Assembly (NCBI RefSeq): GCF_022829285.1
Contig: NZ_JAKSYI010000118.1
Location: 1-64,000 of the forward strand
From: Methylobacterium sp. J-078
GTDB lineage: Bacteria; Pseudomonadota; Alphaproteobacteria; Rhizobiales; Beijerinckiaceae
Reading direction: 5' to 3'
Length of the DNA stretch: 64,000 nt
Below the pieces are notes generated by a model that was not told where the DNA came from, did not search any database, and saw nothing but the letters and a program-made list of their open reading frames with translations. Of this stretch, positions 39,481 to 48,674 are shown one piece after another (within the stretch, counting starts at the first letter, position 1; the number at the start of each line of letters is the position of its first letter). Position numbers and translations under genes: made by a program.

Positions 39481-40959
39481 TCAGGCCTGGACGCCGGCCC
39501 GGGCCACCTCGCCCGCATCGGCCAGCTCGGCGATGCGCCAGCACAGGCCCATGACCCGGCGGACCTGGTCGTCGGGCAGGATGCCCTCCGCGAGGTCGGT
39601 GAACTTGGTCTCCAGCGCGGCGTCCGACATCGGCCGCTCGACGCTGCCGATGGCGTGTTCGATGCGCCGGGGCAGGCTGCGGCCGTCCTTCAGCACCACC
39701 GTGAGTTCGACCTGCTCGGGCCGGATCGCGGGATCGACTACCGGCTTCACCCGGGCGCGCAGCGCCACGATGACGGGGTCGTTCACCGCCCGGTCGCTGA
39801 ACTGCTTCTCGCCGCCCGCCCCCTCCACCAGCGCCACCGCGACGGCGTGGGTGATGCTGAACTTGCCCTCGAGGCCGGTGCGTGGCGCGGTCTTGCCGGT
39901 GAGTTCGAGCACCAGGGGGTGGACCTTCATGTCGACCCGCTCGATCGCGTCGGGGACGAGGTGGTTCTCGTTGCGCAGCTGCACCGCCGCGTCGATGGCC
40001 GGATGCATGACGATGCCGCAGGCGAAGGGCTTGTAGGTGTTCAGCGCCGCCTCGTAGCGGGTGCCAAGCCCCTCCGTGATCTCGCGGTAATCCTGCTTCG
40101 TCGAGATGGTGTTGGCCCAGCCGCGCTTGGCCTCGATCATCCCGTCCGAGCTCGTGTAGTTCTTCGAGGCCAGGATCGCCGCGAACAGGCCGTTCGAGGC
40201 GGCCCGGCCCGGATTGAAGCTCTTGTTCATGGAGCCGAAGGATTCGCGCAGGCCCACGGGCTGCGAGGCGGCGAGCCCGAGGGCCCAGACCATCTGCTGC
40301 TCGGTGAGGCCCATCAGCTTGCCGGTCGCGGCCGCCGCGCCGAATACCCCGGCGGTGCCGGTGATGTGCCAGCCGACGTCGTAGTGGTTCGGGTAGACCG
40401 CGTTGCCGATCCGGCACTCGGTCTCGACGCCGAGCACCAGGGCGTTGAGGAAGTCCGCCCCCGAGACTGGGTGCATCTCCGCATAGGCGAGGATCGCCGA
40501 GGCGACGGGACCGGCCGGGTGGATCACGGTCTTCAGGTGGGTGTCGTCGTAGTCGAAGATGTGGCTGGCGACGCCGTTGAGGAAGGCCGCGTTCATGATG
40601 TCGAAGCGCTCGGGGCGCCCGAACAGGCCGGCCTGCGGCGGCCCGGAGAACGGCTTCAGGGCCGAGACCGCGACGTCCAGGGTCTCGTGATGCGATCCGC
40701 CGATGGCGACGCCGACCCAGTTCAGAAGGGTGCGAGTGCCCTCGCGGCGGACGGCCTCGGGCAGGTCCGCATAGCGCGCACCGACGACGTAGCGGGCGAG
40801 GATCCGGGTGACCTCCGGCGGCACCGGCTTCGGTTCCGCCCTGGCCTCGCCCTTCGGCTCCGGGGCTGCCTGCGCCGGCTGGACGGCGCTACCGGTTCCC
40901 ACGAGGGCGAGGCTCGCGGAGCCGAGCAGGGCACGGCGGTCGATCGTCGGCACGGGCAT
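39481..40959 (-). CDS. MmgE/PrpD family protein, Tat-exported
   Basis: A 492-residue member of the 2-methylcitrate dehydratase / cis-aconitate decarboxylase / iminodisuccinate epimerase fold. A twin-arginine signal (DRRALLGSASLALVGTG) and a linker precede the catalytic domain. Family segments are GVASHIFDYDDTH near 170, HYDVGWHITGTAGVFGAAAA near 245 and KPFACGIVMHPAIDA near 345. Export is unusual for a dehydratase-type enzyme. The start ATG at 40959 is preceded by GGGAGAG. A substrate cannot be given. Confidence 0.9.
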   Translation of the reverse strand: MPVPTIDRRALLGSASLALVGTGSAVQPAQAAPEPKGEARAEPKPVPPEVTRILARYVVGARYADLPEAVRREGTRTLLNWVGVAIGGSHHETLDVAVSALKPFSGPPQAGLFGRPERFDIMNAAFLNGVASHIFDYDDTHLKTVIHPAGPVASAILAYAEMHPVSGADFLNALVLGVETECRIGNAVYPNHYDVGWHITGTAGVFGAAAATGKLMGLTEQQMVWALGLAASQPVGLRESFGSMNKSFNPGRAASNGLFAAILASKNYTSSDGMIEAKRGWANTISTKQDYREITEGLGTRYEAALNTYKPFACGIVMHPAIDAAVQLRNENHLVPDAIERVDMKVHPLVLELTGKTAPRTGLEGKFSITHAVAVALVEGAGGEKQFSDRAVNDPVIVALRARVKPVVDPAIRPEQVELTVVLKDGRSLPRRIEHAIGSVERPMSDAALETKFTDLAEGILPDDQVRRVMGLCWRIAELADAGEVARAGVQA

Positions 40960-41288
40960 GGATCTCTCCCTCTGGCTTCTTGCGGTCGGCGCCCGCATGG
41001 ACGCGACCGTGCCGGGCGCGCCGGGGCCGAAGCCTCGGCAGGGACCGGAACAGAGGAATAACCCGGCCGCCACGGCAGGGCTCCCGCCTTGTGCGCAACG
41101 CCCAGGGCTTTTGCGCATGCGTTACAAGTCAGAAACAAGAAATCCGGTGAGAGGCAGAAGTCTCGATGCGCCCTGCAAGCGCAGGTTTTGCTTTCGGCTC
41201 GTCCTCCCGTCGGCGCGGGATCGGAGAAATACGATCCGGCGTGCGCTCCGGTGAGCCGGCCGGCGGCGTGTTTGCTGGCCGGCCCCGG

Positions 41289-41858
41289 TCAGGGCTTGGA
41301 TGCGGCCTCCGTCGCGGTGAGGTCGATATCGACGCCGACCTCCAGGGCGACCCACTGGCCCGAGGCCCAGGGCCCCTGTCCGACGCCGAACTGCGTGCGC
41401 ACGAGGTCGAGGTGGCCCACCGCCCGGGCCGTCGACCCCTCGCGGGTCAGGCGGAAGGGCAGGACCGCGTCGCGGCGGATGCCGCGGATCGTCAGGCTGC
41501 CGATCGCCTCGTAGGCATCGTTGCCCTTGGCGACGAACCGCGTCGCCTCGAAGCGGGCCTGCGGCGTCGCCTTGGTGTCGAACCACTCCGCCTGGGGCAG
41601 CGACGTGTCGCGCTGGGCGTCGCCGGTCTCGGCGCTCGCCAGATCGATGTCGACCACGGCGCGCCCGGATTCCGGCGCGGCGGGGTCGAAGTCGATCTGC
41701 GCGGAAAAGCGCTTGAACCGGCCCTGGAAGGGCGCGCCGACCTGGACCCCCGAGAAGCCGATCCGGCTTCGGGCGGGATCGACGGTCCAGGCGGCGGCCT
41801 CGGCGCAGGCGGGCGCGGCCAGGAGGGCGACGGCGAGGGCGAGACGGACGGCGATCAT
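41289..41858 (-). CDS. YceI family periplasmic lipid-binding-like protein
   Basis: A 189-residue protein with a signal peptide (cleavage near residue 23, AEAAA) and a YceI lipocalin-like beta-barrel: WTVDPARSRIGFSGVQVG at the start and TRFVAKGNDAYEAIGSLTIRG in the middle. Family members bind polyisoprenoid lipids such as quinone precursors in the periplasm. Its start overlaps the cytochrome b561 stop by four bases (ATGA), so the two are translationally coupled. Confidence 0.9.
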   Translation of the reverse strand: MIAVRLALAVALLAAPACAEAAAWTVDPARSRIGFSGVQVGAPFQGRFKRFSAQIDFDPAAPESGRAVVDIDLASAETGDAQRDTSLPQAEWFDTKATPQARFEATRFVAKGNDAYEAIGSLTIRGIRRDAVLPFRLTREGSTARAVGHLDLVRTQFGVGQGPWASGQWVALEVGVDIDLTATEAASKP

Positions 41859-42457
41859 GGGCGAGATCCGGACTTGAACGGGGCGCGGGGCAGCATCCGC
41901 CGGAGGGTGTCGTCGCGCAGCACGAGGTGGTGGCGCAGGGCCGCGCCGACATGCAGCAGCAGGAGACCGATGAGGAACCAGGCGCCCCAGGCATGGACCT
42001 GCTTCAGCACCGCCTCCACGGCGGCCTTGTTCGCCAGGTCCGGCAACACCGGCAGGTGCGGCCAGGGCAGGATGCCGTAGAGCACGGTGGGCAGGTTGAA
42101 GGGGGAGGCCGAGACCACGGCCCAGCCGACCAGCGGCAGGCCGAGGAGCAGCCCGTAGAGCCCGGCATGGGCCGCGTGCGCGCCGGCCCGCTCACCGGCC
42201 GGCAGGCTCGCGGGGAGCGGCGGCGGCCGGTGGGCCAGCCGCCAGCCGAGGCGCAGCAGCGTCAGAGCCAGCACCGTGATGCCGACCGATTTGTGCCACT
42301 GGTAGAGCTGGAACCGGCGCATCGGCGCCAGGTCCCCGTGCGTCATGGCGAGACCGATCGCGATCAGCCCCAGCACCGCCAGCGCGCTTAGCCAGTGCAG
42401 CGCGATGGCGACGCGGGTGTAGCGCGGCCGGGGCGCGACGCGGACGGTCCCGATCAT
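41855..42457 (-). CDS. cytochrome b561
   Basis: A 200-residue four-helix di-heme membrane protein. Histidines suited to axial ligation lie in ALHWLSAL near residue 21, QWHKSVGITVLALTLLRLGWR near 56, and LLLLHVGAALRHH near 170. It transfers electrons between quinones and periplasmic acceptors. It is flanked by two YceI genes in one operon, which hints at joint handling of a prenyl quinone. Confidence 0.93.
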   Translation of the reverse strand: MIGTVRVAPRPRYTRVAIALHWLSALAVLGLIAIGLAMTHGDLAPMRRFQLYQWHKSVGITVLALTLLRLGWRLAHRPPPLPASLPAGERAGAHAAHAGLYGLLLGLPLVGWAVVSASPFNLPTVLYGILPWPHLPVLPDLANKAAVEAVLKQVHAWGAWFLIGLLLLHVGAALRHHLVLRDDTLRRMLPRAPFKSGSRP

Positions 42458-42491
42458 GACGCTCTCCCTTCGGCGCGGTGGACGGCGAGCC

Positions 42492-43103
42492 TTACTCCTG
42501 ACGCTCGAAGGCGCCCGCGATGGTGAGGTGCAGGTCGTCGCCGATCAGCGGCACGTAGGTCTTCACGCCGAACTCGGAGCGCTTGAGCGTCCCGGTGGCC
42601 TCGAAGCCCACGGTGACCTTCTTGTTGAGCGGGTTCACGCCGGCGCCCACGAGGGTGACGTTCAGCGTCACCGGCTTCGTCACGCCATGCAGGGTCAGGT
42701 CGCCGGTGACCTTCGCCTTGTCCTTGCCCTCGGGGGCCACCTTCGTGGAGACGAAGGTCATCTCGGGGAACTTGGCCGCATCGAGCCACTGCTCGCCCTT
42801 GAGCTCGCCGGTGAGCTTGGCGCTGGTCGTCATCACCGAGGCCACCGGGATCTTGATGGACAGTTTCGCGGCGGCGGGGGTCTTGGGCTGCAGCTCCAGG
42901 GTGCCCGAGACGTCCGAGAAGCCGCCGGAATAGTTCGAGAAGCCCATGTGCGAGACGGTGAAGCCGACCTGGGTGTGGCCGGGATCGACCGCGTAGGTGC
43001 CGGCCTGGATCTGGGCCGGGTCGCGGGTCGGCGGGGTCTGGGCGAGGGCGGGCGCGGCGAGCGCGAGGGTTGCGGCGATCAGCGAGGAGGAGAGACGGAT
43101 CAC
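42492..43103 (-). CDS. YceI family protein
   Basis: A 203-residue YceI protein with a signal peptide (VIRLSSSLIAATLALAAPALA) and the barrel signature TYAVDPGHTQVGFTVSHMGFSN. GDLTLHGVTKPVTLNVTL and FGVKTYVPLIGDDLHLTI are typical. No ATG fits: the start is GTG, and I choose 43103 because GGAG sits eight bases upstream; GTG at 43112 is the alternative. The gene is first in the operon with b561 and the second YceI, 112 bp from the divergent LysR start. Confidence 0.9.
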   Translation of the reverse strand: MIRLSSSLIAATLALAAPALAQTPPTRDPAQIQAGTYAVDPGHTQVGFTVSHMGFSNYSGGFSDVSGTLELQPKTPAAAKLSIKIPVASVMTTSAKLTGELKGEQWLDAAKFPEMTFVSTKVAPEGKDKAKVTGDLTLHGVTKPVTLNVTLVGAGVNPLNKKVTVGFEATGTLKRSEFGVKTYVPLIGDDLHLTIAGAFERQE

Positions 43104-43215
43104 GGGTTTCACTCCGGGGATGGGGGCGCCGAGGATGGTGGCATCTGGGCGCCGGGTCGATGGAGCGCGAATAGGCCGCTTCCCGGCGGTGCGATAGCGC
43201 GCTAATCGGGGACAC

Positions 43216-44223
43216 ATGGTTGCGCATCTGGAAACCTTCGCCGGAAATCTCGACGATGTCCGGGCCTTCTGCGCCGTCGTCGACCTCGGCAGCATGACCC
43301 AGGCCGGGGCCTTCCTGCGCGAGACCAAGGGCAGCGTCAGCCGGCGCGTCGCTCGCCTGGAGGCGGTGCTGAAGGTGACCCTGCTCGCCCGCACTCCGCG
43401 GGCGGTCTCGCCCACCGCCGAGGGTTTGGCCTTCCATGCCCGGGCCCTGGAGAGCCTCGCCCTCCTCGACGAGGCCCTGCAGACGGCCCGCGGCGCCCGC
43501 ACACAACCGCGCGGGCACCTGCGGGTGACGGCCTCGATCGATTTCGGCGTCGAGGTGCTGCCGGACCTCGTGGCGAGCTTCCGGGCGCGGCACCCGCAGA
43601 TCACCCTCGAGCTACTCATCACCGACAGCCGCCTCGATCTCGCCGCCAACCGGGTCGACCTGGCTCTCCGCCTCGGCGGCGGCGACCATCCCGACAGCGG
43701 CTACACCGCGCCGATCCTCGCCGACCTGACGATCGGCCTCTACGCGGCCCCGGCCTACCTGGCGCAGCGCCCGGCCCCGGTCGACATCGCCGAATTGGCG
43801 GCGCACGACGTGGTGCTCGCCCGCGAGCGCCTCGGCGCCACCCAGATCCTCGTCTCGGACGTCGCGGGGCGGGAGGCCGGGATCACCCTGCGGCCGGCGG
43901 TGCGGGCCACGGATTTCGCCACGGTGCTGCGCCTGACCCTGGCCGGGGCGGGCATCGGCCACATCCCGAGCCTCGTCGCGGCGCGGTCCCTGGTCCGGGG
44001 CGATCTCGTGCGCGTCCTGCCCGACTGGGCGAGCCGGGGCGGGACCCTGCGTGCCGTCACCCTCGCGGGCCGCGAACTTCCCGCGCGGGTGCGCCTGTTC
44101 CGCGAGCACGTCCGCACGGAGCTGGCCCGGCAGGCCGCGACCTGCCCCATGTCCGGGCTCGATCGTCCCGCGCCTGTCCCGGCATCGGTGGCGACGGGGA
44201 CCGAGAGTTCGGGCAGAGTGTGA
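43216..44223 (+). CDS. LysR family transcriptional regulator
   Basis: A 335-residue regulator. The N-terminal winged HTH (about 12-70) includes SMTQAGAFLRETKGSVSRRVARLE, and the rest is a LysR substrate domain. The C-terminus is longer than usual and Pro- and Ser-rich. It is divergent from the YceI-b561 operon, so likely its regulator. The adjacent membrane protein gene at 44273 follows after 49 bp on the same strand. Confidence 0.93.
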   Translation: MVAHLETFAGNLDDVRAFCAVVDLGSMTQAGAFLRETKGSVSRRVARLEAVLKVTLLARTPRAVSPTAEGLAFHARALESLALLDEALQTARGARTQPRGHLRVTASIDFGVEVLPDLVASFRARHPQITLELLITDSRLDLAANRVDLALRLGGGDHPDSGYTAPILADLTIGLYAAPAYLAQRPAPVDIAELAAHDVVLARERLGATQILVSDVAGREAGITLRPAVRATDFATVLRLTLAGAGIGHIPSLVAARSLVRGDLVRVLPDWASRGGTLRAVTLAGRELPARVRLFREHVRTELARQAATCPMSGLDRPAPVPASVATGTESSGRV

Positions 44224-44272
44224 TCCCGGGGGCGCCCAGCCCCTCGCGGCGGCGGTCCGGCAGGGGCTCGGC

Positions 44273-45346
44273 ATGATGCGGGAAGAGGATGAGGGTCAGG
44301 ACTGGCGTTCGGTCAGCACCCGCGCCCTGAACCCGGAGGAACTGGCGGAGGCGCGCCAGCGCGTGCACGAGTCCGGCCGCGGCCGGCGCGCGGCCGACCC
44401 CATCGACATCCCGAAGGCCGGCTGGCGGGACATCCTGTGGCGGGTGTTCTGGGCGATGCCGCAGGACCGGGTGCTGACCACGGCCGGGGGCGTCGCGTTC
44501 TTCGCTCTGCTGGCGGTGTTTCCCGGCCTCGTCGCGGTGGTCTCGATCTACGGGCTGTTCTCGGACCCCCACGTCATCAGCCAGCACGTGAGCCTGCTGG
44601 CGGACATCCTGCCCCCCGGTGCCATGGACCTGCTGTCCGATCAGCTGATGCGGATCGCGCAGCGCAGCACGGGGTCCTTGAGCACCACGTCGGGTCTCAG
44701 CCTGCTGATCGCCCTGTGGAGCGCCAATTCCGGGGTGAGCGCCCTCTTCGACGCCCTCAACGTGATCTACAAGGAGCGCGAGAAGCGCACCCTGGTCCGC
44801 TTCTACGCCACCACCTTCCTGTTCACGATCACCAGCGTGGTGTTCTTCCTCGCCTCCACCAGCGCGGTGGTGCTGCTGCCGACGATCCTCGACCGGCTCG
44901 GCTTCATGGGCGCCACCGACACCGTCCTGCAGATCGTGCGCTGGCCGGCCCTGCTTGGGGTCGTCACCCTCAGCCTGTCGCTGATCTACCGCTACGGCCC
45001 GAGCCGGAACCGGGCGAAGTGGCGCTGGGTGACCTGGGGCAGCAGCCTCGCGGCGCTGCTCTGGGTCGGCGCCTCGGGGGTGTTCTCCTGGTACGTGGCG
45101 AGCTTCGACAGCTACAACCGCATCTACGGGTCGCTCGGAGCCGGCATCGGCTTCATGACCTGGATGTGGCTGTCCATCGTCATCGTGCTGGTCGGCGCCG
45201 AGATCAACTCGGAGATGGAGCGCCAGACCGGCTGCGACAGCACCGAGGGACGGCCGAAGCCCCTGGGCGTACGGGAGGCCTTCGCCGCCGACAGTGTCGG
45301 GCCGAGCCAGGACGAGGACGACGCGCGGAGCAAGGCCAGGACGTGA
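44273..45346 (+). CDS. YihY/BrkB family integral membrane protein
   Basis: A 357-residue protein with six membrane helices and the family's diagnostic N-terminal helix VLTTAGGVAFFALLAVFPGLVAVVS. GSLGAGIGFMTWMWLSIVIVLVGAEINSE is near the end. The family was long misnamed ribonuclease BN; its function is uncertain. Acidic, polar tails flank the core. ATG at 44273 (a second at 44276). It converges with xerC with 13 bp between stops. Confidence 0.9.
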   Translation: MMREEDEGQDWRSVSTRALNPEELAEARQRVHESGRGRRAADPIDIPKAGWRDILWRVFWAMPQDRVLTTAGGVAFFALLAVFPGLVAVVSIYGLFSDPHVISQHVSLLADILPPGAMDLLSDQLMRIAQRSTGSLSTTSGLSLLIALWSANSGVSALFDALNVIYKEREKRTLVRFYATTFLFTITSVVFFLASTSAVVLLPTILDRLGFMGATDTVLQIVRWPALLGVVTLSLSLIYRYGPSRNRAKWRWVTWGSSLAALLWVGASGVFSWYVASFDSYNRIYGSLGAGIGFMTWMWLSIVIVLVGAEINSEMERQTGCDSTEGRPKPLGVREAFAADSVGPSQDEDDARSKART

Positions 45347-45359
45347 GGCGGCCGCCCGT

Positions 45360-46421
45360 TTAGGACACGGGTTGTGCAGGATCTCGGGAGGGCTGCGGGC
45401 GGCGTACCGGCGCGGTGCCGGCCCGGGGATGGGCCGCATCGAAGGCCTCCATCAGGCGGGCGGCGTCGATGCGGGTGTAGAGCTGCGTCGTCGAGAGCGA
45501 GGCGTGGCCCAGTAATTCCTGGATCGCCCGCAGCTCGCCCCGGCGGGCGAGGAGATGCGTGGCGAAGGAATGGCGCAGGGCATGCGGCGTGGCGCTCGGG
45601 GGCAGTCCGAGGGCGCCGCGCATCGCCGCCACCGCGTACTGGATGATCCGGGGCGAGAGCGCACCGCCCTTGGCGCCGAGGAAGAGGGGGCCGTCCGGCG
45701 CCAACGCGTAGGGGCAGGCTTCGCGATAGGCCGTCACCGCCGCGCCCACCACGGGCAGCACCGGCACCATCCGGGTCTTGCCGCCCTTGCCCAGCACCGT
45801 GACGGCATCGATCCCGCGCCCGGGCGCATCCTTGGCCCGGAGCCCGAGGGCCTCCGAGATGCGCAGGCCCGAGCCGTACAGGAGGGCCAGCACCGCCGCG
45901 TCGCGGGCGAGGATCCAGGGTTCGCGGTCCTCGCCGGCCCGCAGCTCGGGGCCGGTCATGGCGCGGGCGGCGGGGATCGGGATCGGGCGGGGCAGGCGCC
46001 GCTCCACCTTGGGCGAGCGCACGGCGCCGAGCGCCGCCACGGTGCCGTGGCCCTCGCGCTCGATGTGACGGGCGAAGGAGCGCAGGCCCGCGAGCGCCCG
46101 CATCAGCGAGCGCCCGCCGACCCCCTCGGCCCGGCGCGCGGCCATGAAGGCGCGCACGTCCCGGGGCTTGAGGGCGACGAGGCTCGGCAAGTCGGGCGTG
46201 CCCATCCGGGCAGCGCGGTGGGCCAGGAACTGGCGCAGGTCGCGGGCATAGGCCTCGACCGTGTTGCCCGCGAGGCGCCGCTCCCGCGCGAGTTCGTCCT
46301 GCCAGGCGAGGGCCGCCTGCCGCAGGGCCGCGTCGCCGGGAAAGGCGAGGGCGTCCGCCGCCGGGATGGGCTCGGCGGCGGACGGGTCGGGGGTCGTCGC
46401 GGGCGCGGGAGAAGCGGTCAT
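45360..46421 (-). CDS. xerC: tyrosine recombinase XerC
   Basis: A 353-residue site-specific recombinase that with XerD resolves chromosome dimers at dif. The N-terminal SAM-like core-binding domain (about 40-125) has RRLAGNTVEAYARDLRQFL. Catalytic residues are in GSGLRISEALGL (Arg), GKGGKTR (Lys), HALRHSFATHLL (His, Arg), LGHASLSTTQLY (His, Tyr). About 40 extra residues precede the domain. It lies outside any mobile element, and the gene order with fghA is unremarkable. Confidence 0.95.
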   Translation of the reverse strand: MTASPAPATTPDPSAAEPIPAADALAFPGDAALRQAALAWQDELARERRLAGNTVEAYARDLRQFLAHRAARMGTPDLPSLVALKPRDVRAFMAARRAEGVGGRSLMRALAGLRSFARHIEREGHGTVAALGAVRSPKVERRLPRPIPIPAARAMTGPELRAGEDREPWILARDAAVLALLYGSGLRISEALGLRAKDAPGRGIDAVTVLGKGGKTRMVPVLPVVGAAVTAYREACPYALAPDGPLFLGAKGGALSPRIIQYAVAAMRGALGLPPSATPHALRHSFATHLLARRGELRAIQELLGHASLSTTQLYTRIDAARLMEAFDAAHPRAGTAPVRRPQPSRDPAQPVS

Positions 46422-46469
46422 CCCCCCATCAAGCCCGGGAGGCGTTGACGCTCCGTTGCGCAGGGCCGC

Positions 46470-47303
46470 CTACTTCAGGCGGGCGGCGGCCCAGGCGATG
46501 TGGTCGGCCATGAAGGTCGAGATGAAGTAGTACGAGTGGTCGTAGCCCTCGCGCATGTTGAGGGTCAGCGGAATGCCCGCATTCTTGCAGGCCTCCTCCA
46601 GGAGCCAGGGACGCAGGCCGTCGTCGAGGAAGCTGTCGGCGGTGCCCTGATCGACCAGGAATTCCGAGAAGCGCTTGCCGTCCGCGATGAGCGCGGTGGC
46701 GTCGTGGGCGCGCCAGGCGGCCGCATCGGGCCCGAGATACTTCTCGAAGGCCGGCTTCGACCAGCCGGCGGTGGAGGGCTGGGCGATCGGCGCGAAGGCC
46801 GAGCAGGACTTGAAGCGCTCGGGGTAGGTCAGCGCGATGGTGAGCGCGCCGTGGCCGCCCATCGAGTGGCCGAAGATGCCCTGGCGGGACATGTCGGCGG
46901 GAAACTCCTTGGCGACGAGGGCCGGGAGTTCTTCCGTCACGTAGCTCCACATCCGGTAGTTCGCGGCGTAGGGCGCCTGGGTGGCATCGAGATAGAACCC
47001 GGCGCCGGAGCCGAACTGCCAGTTGCCCTCCTCGTCGGGGATCCTGGGGCCGCGCGGGCTGGTGTCGGGCGCCACGATGATGACGCCGTGCTCGGCCGCC
47101 GCCTTGCGGTACTCGCCCTTGTCCATGACGTTGGCGTGCGTGCAGGTCAGCCCCGACAGATACCACAGCACCGGGACCTTTCCGGCCTCGGCCTGCGGCG
47201 GCACGAACACCGCGAAGGTCATCGGGCAGCCCGTGGTCTGCGCATCGTGCTTGTAGACGCCCTGCGTGCCGCCATGGGCGCGGGCCTTCGAGATGGTTTC
47301 CAT
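46470..47303 (-). CDS. fghA: S-formylglutathione hydrolase
   Basis: A 277-residue alpha/beta hydrolase of the esterase D group that releases formate and glutathione from S-formylglutathione. Family features are the N-terminal GCPMTFAVFVPPQ, LSGLTCTHANVMDK and APDTSPRG; the nucleophile is in GHSMGGHGAL, with DQGTADSFL (Asp) and YDHSYYFISTF (His) completing the triad. It is downstream of the frmA-type dehydrogenase on the same strand, separated by a palindromic repeat. Confidence 0.96.
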   Translation of the reverse strand: METISKARAHGGTQGVYKHDAQTTGCPMTFAVFVPPQAEAGKVPVLWYLSGLTCTHANVMDKGEYRKAAAEHGVIIVAPDTSPRGPRIPDEEGNWQFGSGAGFYLDATQAPYAANYRMWSYVTEELPALVAKEFPADMSRQGIFGHSMGGHGALTIALTYPERFKSCSAFAPIAQPSTAGWSKPAFEKYLGPDAAAWRAHDATALIADGKRFSEFLVDQGTADSFLDDGLRPWLLEEACKNAGIPLTLNMREGYDHSYYFISTFMADHIAWAAARLK

Positions 47304-47367
47304 GGGTGTGCTCTCCTGTCCGGGGGCTGGCCCCGCTCATCGCTAGGGTCACCGAGGGAATGTGCAG

Positions 47368-47521
47368 GGGCGCTTCCCTCTCCCCTCTGCGGGAGAGGGT
47401 GGCCCGCGTGAGCGGGTCGGGCCGGGACGAAGTCCCGCGAGAGGGGAGCGCCGTATCCGGAGAGGTCGTCCCCTCTCCCGCCTGCTCCGCAGGCACCCTC
47501 CCCCGCGGAGGGGGGAGGGCA
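47368..47521. repeat. GC-rich palindromic repeat between fghA and the formaldehyde dehydrogenase
   Basis: Several nested inverted arms are visible, for example CCCTCTCCCCTCTGCGGGAG with CTCTCCCGCCTG, and CCCTCCCCCGCGGAGGGGGG. The region is noncoding and fills most of the 234 bp between the two genes. Same class as the repeats in the 19-21 kb transporter operon. Confidence 0.7.
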
Positions 47522-47537
47522 CGGACCGAGCCCGGTC

Positions 47538-48674
47538 CTAGTAAACCACCACCGACCGGATCGACTTGCCCTCGTGCATGAGGTCGAAGCCGTGGTTGAT
47601 GTCTTCCAGCGGCATGGTGTGGGTGATCAGATCGTCGATGTTGATCTTGCCCTCCATGTACCAGTCGACGATCTTGGGCACGTCGGTGCGGCCCCGCGCC
47701 CCGCCGAAGGCCGAGCCCTTCCAGACGCGGCCGGTGACGAGCTGGAACGGACGGGTGGAGATCTCCTTGCCGGCCTCGGCCACGCCGATGACGATGGATT
47801 CGCCCCAGCCGCGATGGCAGCATTCGAGGGCCTGGCGCATCACGTTGACGTTGCCGGTGCAGTCGAACGAGAAGTCCGCGCCGCCGCCCGTGACGTCGAG
47901 GATCGCCGCGACCACGTGATCGTTGCCGACCTCCTTCGGGTTGATGAAGTGGGTCATCCCGAACTTGCGCGCCATCTCCTGCTTGTCGGGATTGATGTCG
48001 ACGCCGATGATCTTGTCGGCACCGACCATGCGGGCGGCCTGGAGCACGTTCAGGCCGATGCCGCCGAGACCGAATACCACGACGTTGGCGCCGGGCCAGA
48101 CCTTGGCGGTGTAGATCACCGCGCCGATGCCGGTGGTGACGCCGCAGCCGATGTAGCAGATCTTGTCGAAGGGGGCGTCTTCGCGGATCTTGGCGAGCGC
48201 GATCGCCGGCAGGACCGTGAAGTTCGAGAAGGTCGAGCAGCCCATGTAGTGGAACAGGGTGTTGGACCCGCCCGGGCTGCCGCCGGTGGAGACGCAGGAG
48301 AAGCGCGAGGTACCGTCCGGCATCACGCCCTGCCCTTGCGTCGCGCGGATGGCGGTGCAGAGGTTCGTGCGCTGCGACAGGCAGGACTTACAGTTGCGGC
48401 ATTCCGGGGTGTAGAGCGGGATGACGTGGTCGCCGGGCTTCAGGGCGGTGACCCCGGCGCCGACCTCGCGCACGATGCCCGCGCCCTCGTGGCCAAGGAT
48501 CGCCGGGAACTTGCCCTCGGAATCGAGGCCCGACAGGGTATAGGCGTCGGTGTGGCAGATGCCGGTGGCCATCAACTCGACGAGGACCTCGCCGGCCTTG
48601 GGTCCCTCGATGTCGATGGTCTCGATCGTGAGAGGCTTCTTGGCCTCCCACGCGACCGCGGCGCGCGTCTTCAT
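47538..48674 (-). CDS. frmA: S-(hydroxymethyl)glutathione dehydrogenase / class III alcohol dehydrogenase
   Basis: A 378-residue Zn alcohol dehydrogenase that oxidises the formaldehyde-glutathione adduct with NAD. The catalytic zinc site starts with CHTDAYTLSG and GHEGAGIVREVG; the structural zinc cysteines are in CRNCKSCLSQRTNLC. NAD-binding GLGGIGLNVLQAA follows near 200. Upstream in-frame sequence to 49643 overlaps other genes and is not coding. ATG at 48674 follows AAGGACA. With fghA it forms the glutathione-dependent formaldehyde route. Confidence 0.96.
   Translation of the reverse strand: MKTRAAVAWEAKKPLTIETIDIEGPKAGEVLVELMATGICHTDAYTLSGLDSEGKFPAILGHEGAGIVREVGAGVTALKPGDHVIPLYTPECRNCKSCLSQRTNLCTAIRATQGQGVMPDGTSRFSCVSTGGSPGGSNTLFHYMGCSTFSNFTVLPAIALAKIREDAPFDKICYIGCGVTTGIGAVIYTAKVWPGANVVVFGLGGIGLNVLQAARMVGADKIIGVDINPDKQEMARKFGMTHFINPKEVGNDHVVAAILDVTGGGADFSFDCTGNVNVMRQALECCHRGWGESIVIGVAEAGKEISTRPFQLVTGRVWKGSAFGGARGRTDVPKIVDWYMEGKINIDDLITHTMPLEDINHGFDLMHEGKSIRSVVVY

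Noticed and set aside
37993..41061. Plus-strand frame of about 1000 codons opposite the MFS and PrpD genes
   Set aside because: The minus strand has recognised families; the plus peptide has typical GC-shadow composition.
44273..45346. Ribonuclease BN
   Set aside because: The protein is a YihY-type membrane protein; the RNase BN name for this family is a historical misassignment.
45360..46421. XerC-like recombinase as integrase of a genomic island
   Set aside because: Length, motifs and chromosomal composition fit housekeeping XerC, and no attachment site or foreign region adjoins it.
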